Of a stretch of DNA of 64,000 bases, positions 1-8,754 are shown one piece after another (position 1 is the first letter of the stretch; each line of letters starts with the position of its first letter). A program made the position numbers and the translations under genes. The stretch lies in the NCBI GenBank assembly GCA_035553855.1, contig DATMJO010000022.1, forward strand, positions 7,550-71,549. Direction: 5' to 3'. The notes under the pieces were generated by a model that was given only the letters and a program-made list of their open reading frames with translations, did not search any database and was not told the origin of the DNA. The DNA is from JBBDYQ01 sp035553855. GTDB taxonomy: Bacteria; Actinomycetota; Thermoleophilia; Solirubrobacterales; Thermoleophilaceae.

Positions 1-270
1 GAGCGTGGTCATGTCGCGTGCCGCCGAGGCGAGCGCCGCCTCGATGCGATCGGCCTCCGGGGTCGTGAGGCCGGTGACGGAGACGCGCTCGACGGCGACG
101 AGCGACGAGTCGCGGAACCACAGCATGTAGAGGGCCGCGACACCCGCCGAGGCCAGCAGCGCGATCGCGAGGCCGCGCCCGAGGCGGGGGCCGAGCCCGG
201 CGGCGGCGCGGCGGACGGCGCCGCCCGGGACGCGCGGCAGCCGGCGCGTGAGCGCGGCGGCGGCCCTCAT
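1..270 (-). CDS. ftsQ: Cell division protein FtsQ, N-terminal part (runs off left edge)
   Basis: The first 90 codons are present and the rest lies beyond position 1. The product starts with a basic cytoplasmic stretch, followed by one membrane segment near residues 31-50 (AIALLASAGVAALYML) and then the start of a POTRA-like domain (VERVSVTGLTTPEADRIEAA). This is the FtsQ/DivIB layout: a bitopic divisome protein whose extracytoplasmic POTRA domain bridges FtsK/FtsW/FtsI and FtsL/FtsB partners. The ATG overlaps the murB stop (ATGA), so translation is probably coupled. The murC-murB-ftsQ order is the usual dcw order, which supports the call despite low sequence conservation. Confidence 0.8.
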   Translation of the reverse strand, partial: MRAAAALTRRLPRVPGGAVRRAAAGLGPRLGRGLAIALLASAGVAALYMLWFRDSSLVAVERVSVTGLTTPEADRIEAALASAARDMTTL

Positions 271-1190
271 GCGTCGTCCTCGTAGAGCGCGGAGGCATCG
301 ACGGCTCCCAGGAACTGGACCTCGGGCTCGAGCGCGACGCCGAAGCGCTCCCGCACGCGCCGCCGGCCCTCGGCCATCAGCGCGATCACGTCTGCGGTGG
401 AGGCCTCCCCCATGTTCTCCACGAAGTTCGCGTGCTTCTCGGCGAAGCGGGCGCCGCCGACGCGGAGGCCCCGGCAGCCCGCGGCGTCGAGCAGCTGGCC
501 CGCGCTGCGGCCCTCGGCCCGCGGGTCGTCGGGGTTCTTGAAGGTCGAGCCGAAGGTCTTGATCCCGGATGGCTGCGCCTCGCGCCGCTGCGCCCGCATG
601 CCCGACAGCGTCGCCTTGATCTCGGACACCTCGCCGGGCTCGAGAGCGAAGGCCGCGCTCGCGACGATCTCGCGCTCGCCCAGGTTGGAGCGCCGGTACT
701 CGAAGCCGAGGTCGGCCGGGGCCCGCCGGTCGGTGCCCGCGGGCGTGACCACGTCCACCCACTCGAGCACGCGCGACAGGTCTCCGCCGTAGGCGTTCGC
801 GTTCATCCGCACCGCGCCGCCGACCGTCCCGGGGATGTTCACGCCGAACTCGAGGCCGCTCAGCCCCTCGCGGGCCGCTCTCGCAGCCGCCTGCGGCAGG
901 CGGGCGCCGCCACCGCAGAGGAGGCGCGTTCCCTCGCGCTCGATCCGAGCCAGGTCTTCGTCGAGCTTTATCACCAGGCCACGCACGCCTTCATCGGCTA
1001 CGAGCAGGTTCGACCCCGAGCCCACCACTCCTACCTGGAGGCCCTCCGCGTCGGCCCACGCGAGCAGGTCGTGGAGGCGCTCCTCGCTGCCCGCCCGCGC
1101 GAAGTGGTCGGCCGCCCCGCCCGTGCGGACCGTCGTCAGCCGCGCGAGCGGATGGTCCCGCTTGACGCCGGCCGGCTCGGGGGCGCTCAT
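267..1190 (-). CDS. murB: UDP-N-acetylenolpyruvoylglucosamine reductase MurB
   Basis: This 307-residue flavoenzyme reduces UDP-GlcNAc-enolpyruvate to UDP-MurNAc with NADPH in the cytoplasm. Visible motifs are the FAD-binding VGSGSNLLV, NIPGTVGGA, the FEYRRS segment with the substrate-side Tyr/Arg, GSTFKNP carrying the proton-donor Ser, and a C-terminal LEPEVQFLG with the catalytic Glu. The open frame extends upstream, but the ATG at 1188-1190 is chosen because it overlaps the murC stop as ATGA and places the N-terminus where the family starts. It lies between murC and ftsQ in one transcript. Confidence 0.95.
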   Translation of the reverse strand: MSAPEPAGVKRDHPLARLTTVRTGGAADHFARAGSEERLHDLLAWADAEGLQVGVVGSGSNLLVADEGVRGLVIKLDEDLARIEREGTRLLCGGGARLPQAAARAAREGLSGLEFGVNIPGTVGGAVRMNANAYGGDLSRVLEWVDVVTPAGTDRRAPADLGFEYRRSNLGEREIVASAAFALEPGEVSEIKATLSGMRAQRREAQPSGIKTFGSTFKNPDDPRAEGRSAGQLLDAAGCRGLRVGGARFAEKHANFVENMGEASTADVIALMAEGRRRVRERFGVALEPEVQFLGAVDASALYEDDA

Positions 1191-2503
1191 CCGGCCTCCG
1201 TCAGCCGCTCCGCCACGAGGTGGACGTCGCCCGCGCCGAGCGTCACGAGGACGTCCCCCGGCCCGAGTTCGCGGCGGAGGAAGCCCACCGCGTCGTCCAT
1301 CCGCGGGATCCACTCGACCGGTGTGCCGTCGACCGCGTCCGCGATCGTTCGGCCGCTGACACCCGGCCAGTCCTCGGCGCGCTCCCGGGCGGCGTACACG
1401 TCGAGGACCAGGACGAGGTCGGCGAGCCCGAGCGCCCTCCCGAAGTCGGCGGCCAGATGGGCGGTGCGGGAGTAGAGGTGCGGCTGGAAGCAGGCCACGA
1501 GGCGGTCCGCGCCGAGCCCCCGCGCGGCGCGGAGCGTCGCGCTCACCTCGGTGGGATGGTGGGCGTAGTCGTCGAAGACGCGCGCGCCGGACGGCGTCTC
1601 ACCGTGCTCCTCGAAGCGGCGGCCCGCCCCGCCGAAGCCGCCCAGTGCCTCCGCGGCGTCCGCGATCTCGACCCCGGCCTCCCGGCACGCGGCGAGCGCC
1701 GCAAGTGCGTTCAGGACGTTGTGCTCGCCGGGCACGCGCAGCTCGACGGTCGTCCCGTCCACCACGAAGCGGGACCCGAGCGGGAGCAGCTCGACCGACT
1801 CCGCCGCGAGCTCGCCCGCGCCGATGCCGTAGCTCGTCACGGGCGGCGGCAGGTCCACCCCCTCCCACGCGATCCGCGCCTCCGCGCGGCCGGCGAAGGT
1901 CGCGAAGGCCTGTTCGAGGTCCGCTGCGTCCGCGTAGGTCGCGTGGTGGTCCAGCTCGATGTTCGTCACGACCGCCACGTCGGGGTCGAGCTCCAGGAAC
2001 GAGCGATCGGACTCGTCGGCCTCGACCACGATCCAGTCCCCGCCGCCCCAGGCGGCGTTCGAGCCGGTGCTCAGGAGCTCACCGCCGATCAGGTAGGCGG
2101 GGTCGCGCCCGCAGCCGATCAGCGCGTGCGCCGCCATCGAGGCGGTCGTGGTCTTGCCATGGGCGCCCGCGATGCAGATCGAGCGCTTCAGCGCCGCGAC
2201 CTCGGCCAGCAGCTTCCCCCGATGGAGGGGCGGGGAGGCCGCCGCCTCGAGCTCGGGGTTGTCCGGCGCGATCGCCGTGGACACGACGACCTCCGCGCCC
2301 GGGGGCACGTTCGCCGCGGCGTGCCCCGCGCGGGGCTCGATCCCGGCCTCGCGGAGCCGCGTCAGGTAGGGCGATGCCGCCGCCCGGTCGGATCCGGTGA
2401 CGGAGGCGCCGAGGGCCCGCGCCACGAGCGCCAGGCCACTCATCCCGGCGCCGCCGATCCCGACGAAGTGCAGCGCGCGGCCGGTCCAGGGGGCGTCACT
2501 CAC
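1187..2503 (-). CDS. murC: UDP-N-acetylmuramate-L-alanine ligase MurC
   Basis: This is a 438-residue Mur ligase that adds L-Ala to UDP-MurNAc with ATP. Domain 1 starts with the Rossmann motif HFVGIGGAGMSGLA; the central ATPase has GAHGKTTTASM, EADESDRSF and NIELDHHATY (metal and carbamate region); the C-terminal domain has FDDYAHHPTE. The GTG at 2501-2503 is preferred to upstream starts because it places VSDAPWTGRALHF just before the Rossmann strand, as in the family. It is the first cell wall gene of the right-hand dcw fragment (murC-murB-ftsQ). It follows the NAD-epimerase gene by 31 nt and could be read through from it. Confidence 0.95.
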   Translation of the reverse strand: MSDAPWTGRALHFVGIGGAGMSGLALVARALGASVTGSDRAAASPYLTRLREAGIEPRAGHAAANVPPGAEVVVSTAIAPDNPELEAAASPPLHRGKLLAEVAALKRSICIAGAHGKTTTASMAAHALIGCGRDPAYLIGGELLSTGSNAAWGGGDWIVVEADESDRSFLELDPDVAVVTNIELDHHATYADAADLEQAFATFAGRAEARIAWEGVDLPPPVTSYGIGAGELAAESVELLPLGSRFVVDGTTVELRVPGEHNVLNALAALAACREAGVEIADAAEALGGFGGAGRRFEEHGETPSGARVFDDYAHHPTEVSATLRAARGLGADRLVACFQPHLYSRTAHLAADFGRALGLADLVLVLDVYAARERAEDWPGVSGRTIADAVDGTPVEWIPRMDDAVGFLRRELGPGDVLVTLGAGDVHLVAERLTEAG

Positions 2504-2534
2504 CGGGCCGCACGATAGAGCGCCGGGTGGCGGC

Positions 2535-3494
2535 TCAGGCGGCGATGCGCACGTCTTCGCCCGCGAACGACGCGGGGAATCCCTCGCGCCAGCTTCCGAA
2601 GCCCGGATTCCAGCCGAGCCCGGCGCGGGCGCGGGCGTTCGACGCACCCACCTGGCGGGTGCCGTAGTGGACGCTGACGCTCCCCGCCGCCAGCCTGGCG
2701 AGGAAGGCGGGAACCCGCCGCGGCGGCGGCGCCCCGAGCGCCGCCGCGTACGCGGGCAGCCAGTCGCGGAGCGGTGCGGGCTCGTCGTCGACCACGTTCA
2801 GCACTCCCTCGCCGCGGTCGAGGGCCAGCACCGTGGCGTCCGCCGCGTCATGGGTGTGGACGAACGAGAAGACCCCGGCGCCCGAGCCGACGATCGGGAA
2901 GCGCCGCGCCCGCACCGCATCCGCGATGTCGCCGTCGGCCGCGTAGGACGTGCCCGGCCCGTACAGATAGCCGTAGCGGAGCACGACGCCCTCGATCCCG
3001 TCGGTGCCGGTGACCCCGCGCTCGAGCGTCGCGACGGACCCCGTGGCCTCCGCCATCGCTCGCGGGCCGTCGAGGTAGAGGGGCGCGGACTCGTCGGCGA
3101 CCGGCTCGCCTCCGGGGCGGACCACGAAGGAGATGCTCTGGGCGATCACCCGTCGCGCGCCGGTCTCGCGGGCGATCTCCACCAGGGCGGGCCCGACCTC
3201 CGCGCGCAGGCGATTGGTCTCGGCGATCCACTCCCCGTAGCGGCGCGGGTTGAAGGGCGCCGACAGCGCTGTCAGCTGGTTGATCACGACCTCGGGGCGA
3301 GCCGCCTCCACCGCCGCGCGAAGCGCATCGAGGTCGAACGCGTCGAGGACGGCCGGCTCGACGCCGGCGGCGCGCAGGCGAGCCGCCCCGTCGTCCGAGC
3401 GGGTGGTCCCCACCACCTCGTGGCCGGCCGCGACGAGGCGCTCGCAGAGCGGCCGGCCGACCGCGCCCGTGGCGCCGGCGACGAGGACGCGCAT
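2535..3494 (-). CDS. NAD(P)-dependent epimerase/dehydratase family protein
   Basis: This 319-residue extended-SDR protein has an N-terminal cofactor loop (VLVAGATGAVGRPL, GxxGxxG) and a C-terminal substrate domain. The active-site region is atypical: a catalytic YxxxK is not clear (RYGYLYGPGTSY is the nearest Tyr-rich motif), as in atypical SDR members acting as epimerases or reductases. Substrate is unknown. The start ATG at 3492-3494 overlaps the stop of the small membrane gene by one base, so the two are co-translated. It is not a usual dcw gene and forms part of the block inserted between murG and murC. Confidence 0.8.
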   Translation of the reverse strand: MRVLVAGATGAVGRPLCERLVAAGHEVVGTTRSDDGAARLRAAGVEPAVLDAFDLDALRAAVEAARPEVVINQLTALSAPFNPRRYGEWIAETNRLRAEVGPALVEIARETGARRVIAQSISFVVRPGGEPVADESAPLYLDGPRAMAEATGSVATLERGVTGTDGIEGVVLRYGYLYGPGTSYAADGDIADAVRARRFPIVGSGAGVFSFVHTHDAADATVLALDRGEGVLNVVDDEPAPLRDWLPAYAAALGAPPPRRVPAFLARLAAGSVSVHYGTRQVGASNARARAGLGWNPGFGSWREGFPASFAGEDVRIAA

Positions 3495-3892
3495 CAGGCG
3501 CCCCTCCCGGCGGCGTCGCGCCGCCTGGCCCCCGCGAGCAGCGCCCACAGGAGCAGCGTGCCGATCGACAGCGAGACCGCGTCGGCCACGCCGAGCCAGC
3601 CGGGCTCGGCCTCGCCGATGTCGACGAAGTGGTTCACGGAATGGAGCGCGAAGTGCGCCACCGCGAGCGCGAGCACCGGGACCCGCCAGGACGGGACGCG
3701 CACAGCCACGACGAGCGCGAGCCCGAGCGCAAGCTCCCAGCTCGCGTTGTCGCGGATGTAGTGGTCGTTCTGCACGCCGAACGGCCCGACCTCCTCGAAG
3801 AAGGTCCCCGGCGCGACGACCTGGAACAGGCCGATCGCAAGCTGGTACGCGGCGAAGACCACCAGCCCGGCCCTGATGCGGTCGCCGCTCAT
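3494..3892 (-). CDS. Small four-helix membrane protein
   Basis: The 132-residue product has about four hydrophobic segments (near residues 8-25, 50-66, 70-90 and 105-123) separated by short polar loops, and a basic tail. This resembles small DoxX/DUF4345-like membrane proteins, but I do not recognise a family with certainty and assign no reaction. The gene is divergent from the MocR-type regulator and co-translated with the epimerase. It is therefore a candidate target of that regulator through the shared intergenic region. Confidence 0.7.
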   Translation of the reverse strand: MSGDRIRAGLVVFAAYQLAIGLFQVVAPGTFFEEVGPFGVQNDHYIRDNASWELALGLALVVAVRVPSWRVPVLALAVAHFALHSVNHFVDIGEAEPGWLGVADAVSLSIGTLLLWALLAGARRRDAAGRGA

Positions 3893-3911
3893 GGGCGCAG
3901 GCTATATCCTC

Positions 3912-3960
3912 AAGTGGTTCCCGGAAAGGACCAATCAGTTGTCGCAAACGGGTACCACTT
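3912..3960. promoter_or_regulatory. Inverted repeat between divergent genes; candidate MocR operator
   Basis: AAGTGGT at 3912-3918 and its exact reverse complement ACCACTT at 3954-3960 flank the regulator start in the short divergent interval. A second, imperfect pair (TGGTTCC / GGACCA) lies inside. AAGTGG-containing repeats resemble sites described for PdxR/MocR regulators. The role in autoregulation and control of the membrane protein-epimerase pair is inferred. Confidence 0.4.
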
Positions 3961-5348
3961 CAGGGAGCGCCGACCTCCTGCTCCCGCCGCTTCAGGGTCG
4001 CGGCAAGCGCGGGGCGCTCGAGCGTGAGCTGCGCGACGCGATCCGCTCCGGACGCCTGAAGCCCGGCGCCCCGCTGCCCTCCACCCGCGACCTCGCCGCG
4101 CGCATCGGGAGCTCGCGGCGCCTCGTCGTCGAGGCCTACTCGCAGCTCAGCGCCGAGGGCTACCTCGTCGCCCGGCGCGGGTCCGGGACGCGGGTCGCGG
4201 GCGTCGGCGCCGGAGAGCGCCGCGGGCCGCCGCCGGGGCGCGACCGCCGGGCTCAGGCGAGGCCGCCCCGCTACGACCTGTTCCCAGGCTCCCCCGACCT
4301 CGCGCTCTTCCCCCGCAGGGACTGGGGACGGGCGCTCCGTGCCGCCCTGCTCGATGCGCCCCCCGCCCAGCTCGGCTACCCGCCCCCGGCCGGCCTCGAG
4401 CCCCTCCGCGAAGCGCTCGCCGAGCATCTGGGACGGGTGCGCGGCGCGCTCGCCGGCCCCGGCGACGTGCTCGTGACGAGCGGGTACGTGCAGGGCCTCC
4501 GCCTGGTCGCCGAGGTGCTGCGCGAGCGGGGGGTCACCCGCGTCGCCGTCGAGGATCCCGGCTTCCACGTCGCCTGGGGCGTGCTCGGCGCGGCGGGCGT
4601 CGAGACCGTGCCGGTGCCCGTGGACGAGGACGGGATCGTCGCCGGGCGGCTCGCCGCGACGGGAGCCGGAGCGGCGCTCGTGACCCCCGCCCACCAGTTC
4701 CCGCTCGGCGTGGTCCTGTCGGCGTCCCGCCGGGCCGAGCTGGTCGAGTGGGCCCGCGCCGCGGGAGCGCTCGTGATCGAGGACGACTACGACGCCGAGA
4801 TACGCCATGAGCGGGAGCCGGTGGGCTCGCTGCAGGGCCTCGCGCCCGACGTCGTGACACAGCTCGGAACCGTCTCCAAGACCCTGGCTCCCGGGCTGCG
4901 GATCGGCTGGATGGTGGGCCCGGCCGAGATCGTGGACGCGGTCGCCGCGCGCAAGCTCCTCCACGACATGGGCACCGCTGCGCTGGGGCAGCTCGCGCTG
5001 GCGGGGATGCTCCGCTCCGGCGCGTTCGACCGTCATGTCCGCGCCTGCACCATCCGTTACCGCGCCAAGCGCGAGGCGCTGCTCTCCGGGCTCGCGGAGC
5101 ACCTGCCGTCGGCGCGCGTGCGGGGCATCGCGGCGGGACTCCACGCTGTGGTGGCGATTCCCGAGATCGGGCGGGTCGGCCCGCTGCTCGCCGCGGCAGA
5201 GCGGCGCGGCGTACGCGCGTACCCCGTGATGAGGCACGACTGGAGGTCCGCGGACGGCCTCCTGGTCCTCGGCTACGCGGGCCTGGGCGAGGGCGAGCTG
5301 CGGCAGGCGGCCGGGCTGCTCGGCGAGGCAGTCGCGGAGACAGCCTGA
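3939..5348 (+). CDS. MocR/PdxR-family regulator (GntR HTH fused to PLP aminotransferase fold)
   Basis: This 469-residue fusion has an N-terminal GntR winged helix (ALERELRDAIRSGRLKPGA ... PSTRDLAARIGSSRRLVVEAY) and a fold-type I aminotransferase domain from about residue 85 to the end. PLP-site motifs are VEDPGFHVAW, TPAHQFPLGV, IEDDYDAEIR and the Schiff-base lysine in TVSKTLAPGLRIGW. Such proteins sense PLP and often control pdxST or amine metabolism. The start is taken as TTG 3939, eight bases after GGAAAGGA; the upstream ATG at 3876 would overlap the divergent gene. No pdx gene adjoins, so the targets are probably the divergent membrane protein-epimerase pair. Confidence 0.9.
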   Translation: MSQTGTTSGSADLLLPPLQGRGKRGALERELRDAIRSGRLKPGAPLPSTRDLAARIGSSRRLVVEAYSQLSAEGYLVARRGSGTRVAGVGAGERRGPPPGRDRRAQARPPRYDLFPGSPDLALFPRRDWGRALRAALLDAPPAQLGYPPPAGLEPLREALAEHLGRVRGALAGPGDVLVTSGYVQGLRLVAEVLRERGVTRVAVEDPGFHVAWGVLGAAGVETVPVPVDEDGIVAGRLAATGAGAALVTPAHQFPLGVVLSASRRAELVEWARAAGALVIEDDYDAEIRHEREPVGSLQGLAPDVVTQLGTVSKTLAPGLRIGWMVGPAEIVDAVAARKLLHDMGTAALGQLALAGMLRSGAFDRHVRACTIRYRAKREALLSGLAEHLPSARVRGIAAGLHAVVAIPEIGRVGPLLAAAERRGVRAYPVMRHDWRSADGLLVLGYAGLGEGELRQAAGLLGEAVAETA

Positions 5349-5354
5349 GGCCGC

Positions 5355-6461
5355 TCAGCCGCCGTTCCGGCGCACGCGGAAGAGCGGGAGGTCCCCGCGC
5401 AAGCCGCGCACCGGGCGCTTGCCCGCGAACGACCAGTTCCAGCCCGCCTCGCACGCGTCGCGGAGCTGCTCGGTCGCGAGCGCGCTGCCGGGGCGGGCGA
5501 TCCCGGTGAGCCGGCTCGCCAGGTTGACCGGCCGGCCGTACCAGTCGGCGGAGCGCCGCAAGGCCTCCCCCGCCGCCAGCCCGCAGCGGAGCTGCGGGAA
5601 CTGCTCGCCCTCGGCGTCCGCGGCATCGATCAGCGTGAGGGCCCCTTCGACGAGCGCGTCGGCGTCAGGAGAGACGAGCATCGCCGCGTCGCCGATCAGC
5701 TTCACGAGCCGGATCGGGCCCGTGGCGACCGCTGCCGCGATCGCCTCGAGGCGGGACGCGATGTCGCCCAGCTCGTCGGGCCGGATCTGCTCGCCGAGCC
5801 GGGTGAATCCCACGAGATCGGCGAAGCAGACGGCGGTCCAGCGCGTCGCGCCCCCGTCGCCGGCGGGCTCGCCGATCGACACGACCGCGTTGCGCGCGAG
5901 CTGGAGGCGATGCTGGTCGAGGACGTAGCCGAGCAGAGGGTCGACGAGCGGCCGCAGCTCACGCGTCGCCTCGGCCCAGCCGATGGCGATGTCGAGCTCG
6001 CTCGCCTCGCGGGCGGCGAAGGCGGCGCCCAGGGCATCCGTCTCCGCCTCGGCTATCGCCGCCATCGAGCGCCCCAGCACCCGCGTCACGGCGACGATCG
6101 CCTCCGGCGGGATGCCGGCGTCCATGAACGCGCGAATGCCGCCGATGACCCGCACGGCGCGCTCGTCGTAGGTCGGCTCGTCGTCGCCCGGGACCGCGAG
6201 CCCGAGCGAGCGCTGGAGCTCGTCCAGCAGCGCCGTCTCGACGCCGGTCTCCTCGGCGAGCCGGGAGCGGGTGATGGTGGCATCGCCGGTGAGGATCCGC
6301 TCGACGGGCAGCAGAGCGAGCCTCCCCTCCTCGACGGCCCGCCGGAGCTCCGCGAGCGGGACGCCGTCCGCCTCCATCCGCCGCAGCAGCTCGAGACGGG
6401 CCTCGCGCGCGGCCCCGTCGAGCCCTTCGAGCAGGCCCTCGGCCTCGAAGTCGGTCGGCAC
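5355..6461 (-). CDS. Class III adenylate cyclase with N-terminal regulatory domain
   Basis: The 368-residue product has an unrecognised helical N-terminal half (1-195). It is followed by a class III cyclase homology domain: AVCFADLVGFTRLGE (first metal Asp), RLVKLIGDAAML (substrate-specifying Lys and second metal Asp) and GRPVNLASRL (transition-state Asn and Arg). All catalytic residues needed for a homodimeric ATP cyclase are visible. The layout resembles mycobacterial Rv2212-type enzymes with an N-terminal control domain. There is no membrane segment, so it is cytosolic. It starts (GTG) 21 nt after the murG stop and is likely transcribed with the cell wall genes. It converges with the MocR gene six bases away. 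Confidence 0.88.
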   Translation of the reverse strand: MPTDFEAEGLLEGLDGAAREARLELLRRMEADGVPLAELRRAVEEGRLALLPVERILTGDATITRSRLAEETGVETALLDELQRSLGLAVPGDDEPTYDERAVRVIGGIRAFMDAGIPPEAIVAVTRVLGRSMAAIAEAETDALGAAFAAREASELDIAIGWAEATRELRPLVDPLLGYVLDQHRLQLARNAVVSIGEPAGDGGATRWTAVCFADLVGFTRLGEQIRPDELGDIASRLEAIAAAVATGPIRLVKLIGDAAMLVSPDADALVEGALTLIDAADAEGEQFPQLRCGLAAGEALRRSADWYGRPVNLASRLTGIARPGSALATEQLRDACEAGWNWSFAGKRPVRGLRGDLPLFRVRRNGG

Positions 6462-6482
6462 GGGCGTCAGCGTACCCGCGGC

Positions 6483-7589
6483 TCAGCCGCGCCGACCGCG
6501 CAAGCGCCCCCGTCGCGGCGCCGCCGCGAGCCGGAGCGTCTCGCGGGCGATACGCTCGGCCGCGTCCGGCCGCGCGATTTCGAGCGCGGCGCGGCGCATG
6601 GCGCCGAGACGCTCCCGTGAGCCGACGAGAGCCCCGACCTCGCGCGCGAGCCGCGCGCCGTCGAGCTCCCCGTCGGCGACGACCACCGCGGCCCCTCCGT
6701 CGGCCATCCAGCGGGCGTTGCCCGCCTGGTGGTCGGCGGTGGCATGCGGGTACGGGACGAGGACCGACGGCAGGCCCGCCGCGGCCAGCTCGAACACGGA
6801 ACCGCCCGCCCGGGCGACGGCGAGGTCCGCCGCGGCGTACGCGTCGCCGAACGGCTCGACGTATGACTCCAGGCGGTAGTGAGGCGGGTTCCCCGCCTCC
6901 GCGAGCCGCTCCGCCACCCAGACGTGGTCGCGCGTCCCGGTCACGTGCAGCACAGCGACGGGAGCGAGCGGGCAGAAGGCATCGAGCGCAGCCTCGTTGA
7001 CGGTCCGCGCTCCGAGCGACCCTCCGAAGACGAGCACGCACGTCTCGTCGGGGCGGATCCCGAAGCGCTCCCGCGCGCGGACCGGGTCGGACTGCGTCAC
7101 CGCCGCCGGGATCGGGCGGCCCACGACCTGGTAGCGCGGCCCCGCTCGACCGGCGAGGGGGAACGCGAGAAACACGCGATCGGCCAGCGGGGCGAGCATC
7201 CTGTTGGAGATCCCGAGGTGGCTGTCGGCCTCGGTGAGGACGAGCGGCAGCCCCATGCTCGCCGCCGCGAGGCCGACCGGGCCCGCGACGTAGCCGCCTC
7301 CGCCGATCACGGCGTCGGCCCCCAGCCGGCGGAGCAGGCGCCGCGCCTTCGCCGCTGCGCCCGCGGCCAGGCCCGCCGCCCGCGCAGCCCGCGCGGGACT
7401 GCGGCGGTCGAGGCCCTCGACGCGCAGCTCGTGGAACGGGTACCCGTGACGGGGTACCACCTGCGCCTCGGCGCGACCGCCGCCCGCGAACTCGACCTCG
7501 GCGCCCTCAGCCCGCAGCGCGTCGGCTATGGCCAGCGCGGGCACGACGTGCCCCGCCGTCCCGCCGGCCGCGATCACGATCCGTGGCAT
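6483..7589 (-). CDS. murG: UDP-GlcNAc:lipid I N-acetylglucosaminyltransferase MurG
   Basis: This 368-residue GT-B glycosyltransferase converts lipid I to lipid II at the inner membrane face. Family motifs are IAAGGTAGHVVPAL at the N-terminus, GGGGYVAGP, VFGGSLGARTVN, and the donor-binding ARAGGSVFELAAAGLPSVLV with its conserved Glu, followed by PHATADHQ. The tail is Arg/Gly-rich. The ATG start is fixed by the GGTxGHxxPAL motif, which begins eight residues in. This makes the gene overlap the end of ftsW by 83 bases, longer than the 4-base overlaps elsewhere in the cluster. Confidence 0.95.
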   Translation of the reverse strand: MPRIVIAAGGTAGHVVPALAIADALRAEGAEVEFAGGGRAEAQVVPRHGYPFHELRVEGLDRRSPARAARAAGLAAGAAAKARRLLRRLGADAVIGGGGYVAGPVGLAAASMGLPLVLTEADSHLGISNRMLAPLADRVFLAFPLAGRAGPRYQVVGRPIPAAVTQSDPVRARERFGIRPDETCVLVFGGSLGARTVNEAALDAFCPLAPVAVLHVTGTRDHVWVAERLAEAGNPPHYRLESYVEPFGDAYAAADLAVARAGGSVFELAAAGLPSVLVPYPHATADHQAGNARWMADGGAAVVVADGELDGARLAREVGALVGSRERLGAMRRAALEIARPDAAERIARETLRLAAAPRRGRLRGRRG

Positions 7590-8724
7590 CGCGCCCCCCG
7601 TCCAGCGCGCGCAGCCGGGTCTTCCCGCGGCCGCTCGCGATGTCGAGCAGTATCCCCATCGCCCCGAGCAGGACGATCATGTTCGTGCCGCCGTAGGAGA
7701 TCAGCGGGAGCGGAACGCCCGTGAGCGGGGCCATGCCCATCACGGCGAAGAAGTTGAGCACCGCCTGGCAGAGGACGAGCGACGTGATCCCCGTTGCGAG
7801 CAGCTTGGCGTGGCGGTCGCGCGCGGCCTTCGCGGTGCGCAGGCCGGCATAGCCGATGATCCCGTAGAGGGCGACCAGCCCCGCGATCCCGACCAGCCCG
7901 AGCTCCTCGCCGATGATCGCGAGGATCATGTCGGTGTGGGCCTCGGGCAGGTAGAAGATCTTCTGGACCGACTCGCCGAGCCCGACGCCGAACAGCCCGC
8001 CTGAGCCGATCGCGATCATGGCCTGCACCGCCTGGAAGCCTGTGTCCCCGGCGTCCGACCAGGGGTCGAGGAACGCGGTCAGGCGCTCCCGCCGGTAGGG
8101 CTCGGCGAGCGCGAGCACGAGCGCGAGCGCCGCCAGGCCGCCGCCGAGGCGCAGCAGGATCCGCAGGGGTGTCCCCGCCGCGACGAGCAGCGCCGCCAGC
8201 GCGAAGCAGATGACCATCGACGTGCCCATGTCGGGCTGCGCCATCAGCAGGGCGCACGCCACGGCGACGACGGTGAGCAGCGGGCGGAACAGCGTGCCCA
8301 CCGACTTCACGCACCCCGGGCGGCTCGCCAGCACCTGCGCCGCCCAGAGGACGAGCGCGACCTTGAGGATCTCCGAGGGCTGGAACTGGAGCGGCCCCGC
8401 GCCGATCCAGCGCGTGGCCCCGTTGACGCTGACGCCGATGCCCGGAACCATCACGGCCACGGTCAGCCCGAACGAGACCGCGAGCAGCGGCCCCGTCGCC
8501 CGCCGCACGAGCGCGAGCCCGTGGCGGGAGAGGAAGTGCAGCGCGAGGAGGCCCAGGGCGCCGAAGAGCAGGTAGCGCTTGAGGAAGTAGGAGGGGTCCC
8601 CCTGGGGACCGAGGAGCGACTCGGCGGAGCTCGCCGAGTAGACCATCACGGCGCCTGCCGCGAACAGGCAGAGCGTGGCGGTGTAGAGGAGCGAGTGCTC
8701 GAGCGGCGGCTTGGCCCGGGCCAT
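7507..8724 (-). CDS. ftsW: Septal peptidoglycan polymerase FtsW (SEDS family)
   Basis: The 405-residue polytopic protein (about ten membrane segments) has SEDS signatures: NGATRWIGAGPLQFQPSEI, the catalytic-loop region with FLDPWSDAGDTGFQ, YLPEAHTDMILAIIGEELG and PLPLISYGGTNMI. It polymerises lipid II at the septum together with the FtsI transpeptidase. The cytoplasmic tail after the last membrane segment is about 40 residues, basic and low-complexity; this tail is encoded by DNA that also encodes the MurG N-terminus in another frame. The murD-ftsW-murG order confirms FtsW rather than RodA. Confidence 0.93.
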   Translation of the reverse strand: MARAKPPLEHSLLYTATLCLFAAGAVMVYSASSAESLLGPQGDPSYFLKRYLLFGALGLLALHFLSRHGLALVRRATGPLLAVSFGLTVAVMVPGIGVSVNGATRWIGAGPLQFQPSEILKVALVLWAAQVLASRPGCVKSVGTLFRPLLTVVAVACALLMAQPDMGTSMVICFALAALLVAAGTPLRILLRLGGGLAALALVLALAEPYRRERLTAFLDPWSDAGDTGFQAVQAMIAIGSGGLFGVGLGESVQKIFYLPEAHTDMILAIIGEELGLVGIAGLVALYGIIGYAGLRTAKAARDRHAKLLATGITSLVLCQAVLNFFAVMGMAPLTGVPLPLISYGGTNMIVLLGAMGILLDIASGRGKTRLRALDGGRDATDRDRGRRDGGARRARAGHSRRAAG

Positions 8725-8754
8725 CCGGGATCTGTTCGACGCCGGGCCCCGGAA

